From JADCCX01 sp031431475 (GTDB lineage Bacteria > Pseudomonadota > Alphaproteobacteria > Rhizobiales > Beijerinckiaceae): a stretch of 64,000 nt of DNA. A model generated the notes under the pieces. That model did not search any database. It was given only the letters and a program-made list of their open reading frames with translations, and had not been told where the DNA came from. Shown here piece after piece: positions 52,362 to 62,800 of the stretch. Position numbers and translations under genes: made by a program. The stretch spans positions 26,941 through 90,940 of the forward strand of contig JANPDL010000016.1 in the NCBI GenBank assembly GCA_031431475.1, written 5' to 3'. Positions within the stretch are counted from its first letter, which is position 1, and each line of letters opens with the position of its first letter.

Positions 52362-53735
52362 TCAGAGCGCGCCCTGGGGCCGGCGCACGGGCTCACCCGA
52401 GGGCCATGTCGCTTCGACTGGAGGGTTGATGCCCAGCGCTGGCAACAAACGCCCGATACCGGCCAGAACGCGGAAGACGCTGTAGCGGCCCGAGAATTCC
52501 TCGGTTACCATGTTGGTCTGCGAGATGAACATTTCGTTCTGGATATCGAGTATATCGATCAGCGTCCGTTGTCCGAGTTCGTATTGCTGGAGATAGCCGC
52601 CAAAGGCCAGACGGTTCTGCTCCAGTTGCTTCGTCAGGGCAGCGCGGCGGGCTTGCGCGGTCTGGATGGCACTCCAGGCGAAACGCACTTCGCGCTCTAC
52701 CACGCGACGGGCGTTTTCTGCGGCATCACGGGCTTCATAGCTGCGCTCGCGCGCCTCTGCGACACGCGCGGTATCGATGCCACCACGATAGAGATTGTGC
52801 CGCAGCACGAGTTGCGCCGAGGCATCGTAACGCGACCGGTCCCGGTTGAAGAGCCCGGCATTGGCGTCAATGCCAACCTGGGCATCAAGCCGAGGATAAA
52901 ACCGCGATTTGGCCGAATCGATCGATGCTTCTGCCGCACGCGTGTCGGCCAATGCCGCAACAACGGAAGGCGCAACCTCTTTGGCTTCGACTACTGCCTG
53001 CTCCACCGTGCGCGGCAGAGCGCTGATCGGGGCCTTCACAGGCTGCAGCTTGCCCGGTGCCTTGCCGACAACGGCGCGGTACAGAGTATCGGCGTCACGA
53101 AACCGCGACTCGGCTTCAGCTAGAAATGCTTTTGATGATTCAAGCCGGGCGGTCGCAACATTGATATCCACCGGCGAACCTCCGCCACCGTCGGCTCGGG
53201 CGCGTACCCGGGTGAGGATTTCGCCATGCCCCGTCACATTGCGGCGCGCCACATCGACGACAGAGCCGGATCGTTGCACCTCGAGGTAGGCCTGCGTGGT
53301 GCGCAAAGCGATGGAATTGGCAGTATCCACGACCCGGCTACGGGCCGAATTGACGCGCTCGCCCTGCCTGCGCCGCTCGCTCAGGCCTTCGAATCCGTCG
53401 AACAGGTTCTGCGTGACCGTCACACCGCCGGTGGCGCGATCCCGGCCTGTCCGGCGGTTTTCGCGGCCCGAGCGCGAATCGGGAATATCACCGTTCTTGG
53501 CACCGGCTGTGGCGGAGAGGTCAATTGTTGGCCGGTTCAGGCCCTTGGCGGCTTCCAATTCCTGATCAATAGCGCGGCGGTTGGCGCGAATAGAGCCAAG
53601 TTCAGGGTTGGCTCCTACCGCTTCCCGGATAACATTCGTCAGGGATTGCGCAAGGGAAGGTGCAGGCATGACGATGCTGGACGCCAGAAGCACCCCAAGC
53701 ATTATCACAGGACCATGTCTGGCTGCCCGTTTCAT
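52362..53735 (-). CDS. TolC-family outer-membrane channel
   Basis: 457 residues. Signal peptide MKRAARHGPVIMLGVLLASS with cut after PSLAQ. Two OEP repeats: SLTNVIREAVGANPELGSIR, later ALRTTQAYLEVQRSG and EYELGQRTLIDILDIQNEMF-like segment QYELGQRTLIDILDIQNEMF. It forms the outer-membrane duct of the type I system (LapE role). It lies between the adhesin and the exporter. ATG 53735 is picked for the signal peptide; the frame extends to 53873. Confidence 0.9.
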   Translation of the reverse strand: MKRAARHGPVIMLGVLLASSIVMPAPSLAQSLTNVIREAVGANPELGSIRANRRAIDQELEAAKGLNRPTIDLSATAGAKNGDIPDSRSGRENRRTGRDRATGGVTVTQNLFDGFEGLSERRRQGERVNSARSRVVDTANSIALRTTQAYLEVQRSGSVVDVARRNVTGHGEILTRVRARADGGGGSPVDINVATARLESSKAFLAEAESRFRDADTLYRAVVGKAPGKLQPVKAPISALPRTVEQAVVEAKEVAPSVVAALADTRAAEASIDSAKSRFYPRLDAQVGIDANAGLFNRDRSRYDASAQLVLRHNLYRGGIDTARVAEARERSYEARDAAENARRVVEREVRFAWSAIQTAQARRAALTKQLEQNRLAFGGYLQQYELGQRTLIDILDIQNEMFISQTNMVTEEFSGRYSVFRVLAGIGRLLPALGINPPVEATWPSGEPVRRPQGAL

Positions 53736-53872
53736 TCCCCGCCAATCGCGAATCGCTTCGTTTGCGAATATGCACTTTTCAGGGTCCTCTGTCGAAACAG
53801 GATAATCGTTTCTTAACATCGGCGCGGCAGGGGCATCTCCTGGTCGCCGCGCCTGCCCTTCCGATCCCCTCA

Positions 53873-56800
53873 TCAGGTTACCAGATTGCCGTTTGTCCTG
53901 AGCGAATTGAGGTCGAGTCCGATCACGCCCTGCAATGTCAGAACCGTGGTCGTGAAAGTGCTGGTGCCGGTCGTATCAATCCTCACCGAAGTGTTGCCGC
54001 CGCTTTCGAGCAGGTTGACGTAATTCGACAGCGTCAGCGGGTTGTTGTCATAGCCTGGGATCAGCAGATCGAGATCAATCACGTCACCGCCCGCACCGGC
54101 AGTGAACCCGATGATCTGGTCGATGGCCGTCACATCGCCCGCGAGATAGCGGAACGTATCGGAGCCTGCGCCGCCATTCAGAGTGTCGGCACCCTGCCCG
54201 CCGATGATCAGGTCATTGTCATTGCCGCCCAGAAGGCTGTCATTCCCGGTTCCGCCAATGAGTGTATCGTTGCCGTCGCTGCCCGTGAGCGTGTCGTTGC
54301 CGGTGCCGCCTGTAATACTGTTGGCAACGGCGTTACCTGTGCCAGTGAAATTGCCTGCACCCGTGAACGTCAGATTCTCGACGTTGGCCAGCGCCGCGAT
54401 GGTCTGCGTGGTGAGCGTGGTGCGGATTTCGTCCGTGCCTGAGGTGGCTGCTTCCACGATCACGTCAGTTGCGCTGTCAACGATGTAGATATCGTTGCCC
54501 AGCCCGCCAGTCATGGAATCATTGCCGGTGCTGCCGTCGAGCGTGTCGTTGCCATCCCCGCCGTTGAGCGTGTCGTTGCCGCCACCACCGTTGAGAGAAT
54601 CGTTGCCCGTGCTGCCGGTGATGACGTTGGTGCCGGTATTGCCGGTGCCGGTGAAGTTGCCTGTGCCCGTATAGGTCAGGTTCTCGATATTGGTCAGCGC
54701 GGCTATGGTCTGCGTGGTCAATGTCGTACGGATTTCATCTGTGCCTGCGGCAGCAGCTTCAACAACCGTATCGGTTGCACTATCGACAATGAAGACATCA
54801 TTGCCGAGGCCACCCACGAGGGAGTCGTTGCCGGTTCCGCCGTCCAGGGTATCGTTCCCATCCCCGCCATTGAGCGTATCGTTGCCCGTACCGCCTGTGA
54901 TGACATTCGCTCCGGTATTGCCGGTGCCGGTGAAATTGCCAGCGCCGATATAGGTCAGGTTCTCGATATTGGTCAGCGCTGCGATGGTCTGAGTGGTCAA
55001 TGTCGTTCGGATTTCGTCTGTGCCTGCGGCTGCGGCCTCGACGACGGTATCGGTTGCGCTGTCGACAATGAAAACATCACTGCCGAGGCCGCCAACCAGG
55101 GAGTCGTTGCCGGTACCGCCGTCCAACGTGTCGTTGCCGTCTCCGCCAGTGAGCGTATCGTTCAGGAGACCGCCCAGAAGGATGTTGTCGAGCGCGTCAC
55201 CGGTGATCGAATCCGCGAAGTTTGAACCCGTGACATTCTCAACGCCGCTGATCGAGTCACCTGCGGCATGGCCACCGGTGTTTACGTTGGTCAGCAGGTT
55301 CACTGTCACAGCCAGATTGCTAGCCGCGTAGCTCGCTGTATCGATGCCCAAACCGCCGACCAGTGTATCGTTGCCGAGATCGCCGATCAGCGTATCGTTA
55401 CCTGCGCCGCCGGTGATGCTGTTGGCCCCGGTGTTTCCTGTGCCAGTGAAGTTTCCGGCACCGATGAAGGTCAGGTTTTCAATGTTCGCCAACGCGGCGA
55501 TGGTCTGGGTGTTCAGGGTTGTGCGGATTTCATCTGTTCCTGCAGCAGCGGCCTCGACAACCACATCGCCCACGTTGTCGACAAGGAAGACATCATTGCC
55601 CAGCCCGCCCACCAGCGAATCCGCGCCCACTCCGCCATCCAGCGTGTCGTTGCCATCACCGCCGGACAGCGTATCTGCGCCAATACCGCCTGTGATGGAG
55701 TTGGCAAACGTATCGCCAGTAATGGAATCCGCGAATCCCGAACCGATAATGTTCTCGATTGAGGTCAGCGAGTCACTCGCGGCATGGCCGCCAGTGTTGA
55801 CATTGCTCAGAAGGTTGACGGTGATCGCAGCATTGCTGGCCGTGTAGTCCACCGTGTCGGTCCCCAGCGCACCGTTCATTGTATCGCCACCAAGGCTGCC
55901 GAAGAACGTGTCATCGCCAGCACCGCCAGTCAGCAAGTCGGAACTGGTAGTTCCTGTCACGCTGTTGGGGCCGGTTCCCACCACAAGTGATATCGTGCTG
56001 TTAGCGGTGGCTGTCGCACCGTTGTCGGTTTCCGTCGCTGTGGCAATGACTGTCAGCGTGGTGTTTGTCGTACCGCCCGCCAGGGTCATGGTCAGACCTG
56101 CGAGTTGCGCCTCGGTGAACCGCCACGAGCCGCCGCCGAGGTCCGTACCGGCGCTGAAGGTCGCTCCAGCCGGAATGCTGCTCACGGTGACAGATATGGT
56201 CTCGCTACCATCTGGGTCAGTGGAATAGGCGAACAGATTGAGGGCGAGCGCCGTCCCGGTATTGCCCCGGACCGTGTTTGTCTGGAGCACTGGCGTATCG
56301 GCAACTGGCGTCACGGTGATCAGGAAACTGTCTGTCGCCGGGACCGCAAGCCTGCTGGCACCATCGATGCTGACAGCTGACATACCGACCGTAAAGGTAC
56401 CGGAATAATTGGCTGGTGGCACGAAGGTGATGGCGTTGGCCTGGGTTTCGCTGCCCGTGAACCGCCAGGAACCGCCGCCGAGATTGACGATAGTACCCGC
56501 GCCGCTGAGGCTTGCCCCAGTCGGTAGCCCTGTGAAGGTAATTTCCACCAGCTCCGGCGGGTTCTCACCTGGTATGGTTGCCAAACGGTCATCGAGAAGA
56601 ACCCGCAACGGCATGACCGCAGATGCTTCTTCCAGCGTTGTGAGCGGGAGCGGATCAAGGATGACAATATCAGCTGACGGAGCGACTGACACTGTGAATG
56701 GAACAGACCGCAGATTGGTGTTGCCATTGGATGTTTCCAGGGCATAGGCGATGAGCGTCAGGTTGATCAGACCGCTATATTGCGGAGGTGGTGTGATCGA

Positions 56801-59800
56801 CAGAGTCGCCAGCGCTCCGATAGGGATCGTCCATGTGCCGTCGCCGTTGTTGCCGCCTGCGTTGAAAATCGCGCCTACCGGCACACCGCTGATCTTGACC
56901 GACAGGACTTCCGATCCGTCCGTATCCACAAGCGATGCTGACAGGCCCGTCAGTGCGATGGATGTGTCCTCGGTCCCGGTGACATTGCTGGCGGTCGCAT
57001 TGGGTATATCTGCCCGCGCGGCAACAGTGAGGTTGAGTGTGGTCGAACCTGCCTGCGTGTCGCCATTGACGTCCTGCGTCGTGGCCTGAACCGTGACTGT
57101 GAGAGGCCCGTGGTAATTCAGCGGAGGAACGAGCGACAGGCCGACAAGCTGGGCTGTCGTAACATTCCAGATATTGCCCCCCATGTTTGTGCCGGCGCTG
57201 AGGGTTGTTCCGGCAGGCACGGTGATGACAATCGGGTTGACCACGAATTCCGGGCTGGATGCATCCGTATCCCGGGGCGTGACTGAAAGGTTCAGCGCGA
57301 TTGCCTGATCCTCGACTCCCGCAGCAGGATTGGCGCTGAAAGCTGGTCCATCGGCATCAGGCGTCACTGTGATGGGTGCGGCAACAAGCCCCGTGCTGAC
57401 GCGATTCAGGAACGAGTTCACAGCGATGGCTTCGACCTGCATCGTGTTGACACCGGTCAGTGATCCTGACCAATCGGCAGGAGGCCGCAAGGATACAAGC
57501 CCTGCATTCACATCCGCTGCGGTCGCGATCCAGCGGCCTGTTGTCGGATTGAAGGTTGCACCCACGAGCGTGAAACCGACCGGGATGTTAGAAAACAGAA
57601 CCGATACGGTCGGATTGGTCGGGTCGCCCGGTGCAGCCTGCGCATTGACGTTGATCAGGATGGTGCCATCCTCGTTCGCCGATGATACGCCGATTGACAC
57701 AACAGGTGCCAGTGGGGCAGGTCCGCCGCCGCCGGATCCGGGGACAACCGTGACCGTGAAACTGGCATTGGTCGCACTCTGGGCGCGGGAACCGGAGTCA
57801 TTTTCGACAGCGATGGTGGTCAATGTCATGTTGACTGTGCCATTGCCTCCAGCCCGCGTCAGGATTTGCAGGCCAACCAGATCGGCCGGTTCGAGATACC
57901 AGGTACCGTCGCCGTTATCGAGGCCGACGATCTGCCCGGAGCTGTTGGTAAAGGCCAGCTCGACACTCGGATTGGTCTGCAGGCCGCTGACGATGTAGTA
58001 GATCCGCTCGGATTGCGAGCGCCCCAGTGCGACATCGGTATCGGTCGAAACGCCGCCGAATTGCACTCCGGTCGGGTTAAGCGCGATCAGGCTGCCTGCA
58101 GTTCCCGAAACAGAACCCGCGAAAACCGTCGGGATATCCGCGACGCCGTCGATTGCGACGGAAAAGGTCGAGTTGACGATCTGGAATGAGCTATCCGATT
58201 CCTCGATGCGTGCAGAGACAGGGATTGTGAAGTTGACGTTGGAATCATGGAAAGCCGTGCTGTTAATGGAAACAAGCCCCATGTTGGCAGCAGTGACGGT
58301 GATAGTCCCGTTGCCGTTATTGACGAACGGTCCCGTTATGTAGTTCGCAATGAAATTCGCCGTGCTGCCGACTATTCCACCGATCTGTGCAGCTGCAACG
58401 ATGCCGTTGAGGTTGAAGGTATAGCTGGTGATCTGTTCGGAACCGTCGCTGTCCGGCAGGGTACCGCCGAAGGCTGCAGCGCTGAGAGGAATGGAGCTCT
58501 CTTCGGCGAGCGTCACGGACGGCGACCAGGAGAAGGAGTCGATGACCGGTGTGATCGTGATATTGACGGTGATGTTGGTCACGGCTTCGTTGCCGTCGTT
58601 TTCCTGCGTCACAGCGCGAATAGAAAGCCCGGGTGCGAAGGCTGCGACATAGTTGCCCGAGAAGTTGACGGGTGACGCGATTGTCACGAATGGCATGTCC
58701 GTCGCAGAAATCTGCCACTCGCCGCCAATGTAAGTGCCACGTGACGGCACAACGCCAGCGGGAAGTCCGGATATGACGTAGTACAGCGTCTCCGAGCCGT
58801 CGGTGTCGACCAGCGTCGCGGTGATGTTAGCTCCCAGCGGAATAGGTTGGTCTTCTGCCGAGGTGATCGTGACGGGGGTGACAACAGTGGGCTGATCGGC
58901 GACGCCTATGACGTTGATCGGCAATGTGCCGGTCACGGACACAACGGAGGATCCAGTCGGTCCTGTATCCGTGATGATGGCTTCAACACTGATACTGAAG
59001 TCATTGCTGGAGTTCAGCGGCGGAATGATATGGGCAACCGCCAGCTGGGCCGGGGTGAATTGCCAGACGCCGCCACCCAGATTGGTGCCGATGGGTGTGC
59101 CTGCGGCATTGGTATAGACGCTGCCGGCGGGCTGACCGGACAGGCGGACGACATAGGTTTCGGAACCATCACCATCGGGGATCGTCACGGAAATTGAAAG
59201 ACGGATCGGCTGATCTTCATAGCCTGACGCACCACCGATGGATGGAACCAATTTCAAGACTGGAATGTCCGCTATAGCGCCAACCGTGATGGCAATCGTG
59301 GAACTGTTGATCGCGGTGGTGACAGCGATTTCAGGGCCGGTCTCGGTCGCAATCGCCTCGATTGTCAGGGTGGTTGTTCCCGACCAGTTCGCAGGTGGCC
59401 GGAAGCTGACCGTTGACAGGATGGCATCGAGTTGCGCTTCGGTCGGGGCCGTGATCAGGAAGACGCCGCCACCCTGATTGGTGATTGCGCCACCACCTGA
59501 GGTGTTGCCGAGTATCGTTCCGGACGTGACGCCTGCGGGCAGTGTGATGCGCACCGACAGGACCTCGGAGCCGTCGGTATCGATGCGATCTGTTGTGATC
59601 GACAGCGCGATGTTGGTGTCCTCGGTGCCGCTGGCTGTCGCAACGGTTGAGATAGTCGGCTGATCGGCAACACCCCGCACCACGACGGTATGTGTGGTTG
59701 TTGTGGATGGTGCGGTCGAGCCGTCGGCATCAATCGTGGTGGCTATCACAGTGAGCGGGATATTGGCATCGCTGTGGAGTGGTGGTGTCATCGCAAAGGT

Positions 59801-62800
59801 CGCGAGCGTGGCGCGGATGTCCGCCTCGGTCGCGCCCGTGATCGTGTACACGCCCAACGCAACGCCTACCGCTCCAGTGCCGACCAGACTGTAGGTTGGT
59901 ACGACGCCACCTGGAAATCCGGAGATTGTTATTCTGAAGAGCCGCTCGGAACCGTCAGTATCGAACAGTGTAATGCCGGTCGTGGGCGAGGACAGTGCAG
60001 TTCCGAAATTGATCGATGTATCCTCATTGCCGATAGCACCTGCCGGCGCTACTGTCGGCGCATCAGCCTGCGCATCGACCGTGATCGTAAAATTCTTTGG
60101 GTTGGAGATTTTCGTATCGTTGTTCTCCAGTTCACGCGCGGTCGTCTTGGCCGTAATCGTCCAGGCACCGTGAAGATTGAGTGGTGGCGTGAAGCTGAGG
60201 CCGGTGACTTCGGCCTCCGTAAAGGTCCATGTGCGCAACCCGCCGACATTGGCACCCGGCGTGCCGCGACCGGCAAAGCTTGAGCCGTCAGGGACACCGG
60301 CAAGGGTGAGCGTGAAGACTTCCGAGCCATCGGTATCAACCTTGATGATTCCGAGGCCTGAAAGGACGAGAGTCGTATCCTCCTCGATCATCTGGTTCGC
60401 GGGCACCGTGACGTCAGGCTTGTCCGCAACGTCATTTACAGTCACGACAACATTCAGCCAGCCCGTATTGCTCGTTGGGGTCAGAACCTCACCACCAACA
60501 GCCGCTTCTTTTGATTCGGCCTGAACCTGAACCGTGATGTTCTCGCCACGATTGGTCGCGGACTGGACGGTAACGCCGTTCAGAAGTGTTTGCTGGATAG
60601 CTGTGCTCGATCCGGTGACACGCCATGTCAGCGTGAGGCCATTGTAGACGACCGTTGCGCCGCCGAAGGCTGTCACATTCAAGGCTGTGCCGACCGGCAT
60701 GCCTGTGAGCAACCGTACATCGACGAAGTTGTATGTCTCCGAGCCGTCCAAATCCGTCAGGGCGACGGCCACGGGAACCACTACCAGCACGTCCTCATTT
60801 GTCGTGGCGGAACCGCTGATCGTTGGCAGGTCGGCGACTGCGCGCACCATCACATTGAGCGTGCCATTTACGGCAGACAGCGTCGTGCCATTCTCTGTTG
60901 TTGTGGCCGAAATGTTCAAGGCAAGGTTGGCGTCAGAATTGGTGGGTGCCCGGATATCCAGCGTGTTCAGGGCGGTCAGCACCGCGTTGGACGCGCCGGA
61001 CAAGGTCAGCACGCCTGTGGTGCCGTTGTAACTCACCGTGGCGGCACCTGCGGTATAGGTCACCACGGCACCGGTTCCCGTCGGGAAGCCCGTAATTGTC
61101 ATGTTGATGGTCTGCGATCCATCATTGTCGGTCAGCGAGACACCGAACAGGTTGCCCATGTCGGTGCGGAGCGTGTCCTCGTCGATTATCAGCGAACCAG
61201 GTGTGATCACCAGTTGGTCCGGCACACCGGTCACATTCACTGTGAAGCTGCGCGAGAAGACTGCGGTGTCGAGGTTAGAGCTTTCCCGGGCCGTGGCTTC
61301 CAGCACCATGTTGTAGGTACCCGAGCGGTTTGCGCCCGGATTGTAGTACAGGTTCGTCAGCTGGGCAGGCGTGAATGTCCACACACCACCGCCCAGATTT
61401 GTGCCGACAGCGGAGCCACCCGTTAGCTGGTTCCAGAAGCCAGTGCCAGCTTCGAGAGATACGCCCGTGATGCGCACGAGAGAGATGGTCTCGGAGACAG
61501 GCCGTCCAGCGGAGGCATCCGTGTCGGTGATAGCAACAGCGAAGCTCGCCAGCGCAACACGCGTGTCTTCGTTCGTTGCGAAGGTTGCCGCGCCGACGTT
61601 CACGGACGGCGTGTCGGCCTTTGCGGTCACTGCGATGGTATGGGCCAGTGGCGATGATGTGGCCGTGCCGCCGCTCACATCCTGCGATGTCACGGTGACC
61701 TGGACCGATGTATCGTCATCCGTATCCAATGGTGGTGTGATGGCAAAGGTGTTCAGCGTGGCGCGGATGCCCGCTTCCGTGCCGGTGATCCTGAATGTGC
61801 CTGGTGTGCTGGTATTGACAGCGCCTCCGCCGGTGGCCGTGTAGCTGACCGTCCATCCCGCCGTGACGCCCGAGATGACGACTTCGGAGATGCTCTCCGA
61901 AGCATCTGTGTCGACCTTCACGTAGGTGATGGCGGTGCCGAAGTTGATGGTGGTGTCTTCGGTGCCGGTGCTGGTTCCGGTCGTCACGATCGGCTGGTCC
62001 GGGATATCGACGATGGTGACTGAGAAAGGCAGCGAAGCGGTGACCGAGAGATCGCTGTTCGATGTCTCACGGGCAATCGCCTGCAGGTTCATGTTGAATG
62101 TGCCGGACAGGTTCGCGGGCGGCAGGAAACGCAGCGTCGCGAGTTCTGCCGATGTGAAGGTCCAGATGCCGCCACCAGCGTTGGTGCCAACCGCCGTGCC
62201 TGAGCCGTTCTGGAAGCTCGCTCCCGTTGGCACACCGGTGATACGGATGACATCCAGCACTTCGGAGACGGCTCGGCCAGCACTGGCATCGGTATCCGTG
62301 ATTGCAGCGGTAAAGCCGCTGAGCGCCACGGGCAAATCTTCGGTGCCGTTGAAAGTGCCTGTGCCGACCGATATCACGGGCGTATCAGCATCGGCAGCCA
62401 CAACGACGGTGTGTGTCGCATTGCGCGTCGCCGTCAGTCCCCCGGTTTCGGTAATGGTGACGGAGATATTGAGGACTGCATCGGCATCGTCATCCAGCGG
62501 AGGTGTGATTCGGAACGTATCAAGCGTGGCTCGGATCGCGGCGGGCGTTCCGGTGATCGTGTAGGTGCCTGTTGCCAGCGCAACACTGCCGCCGCCGGTC
62601 GCGGTGTAGGCCAGCGTCCAGCCCGCAGGAACGCCGGACACCGTAGCCCTGGTGACCGATTCCGAACCATCCATGTCAAACAGGCTATAGGTAACGTTGG
62701 TGCCGAAGACGATTGTCGTGTCTTCGGTACCATTGGTGCTGGTGTTGGACACAGTCGGCTGGTCTGCGACGGCATTGACCGTGACGGGAAGGGTGAAGCT

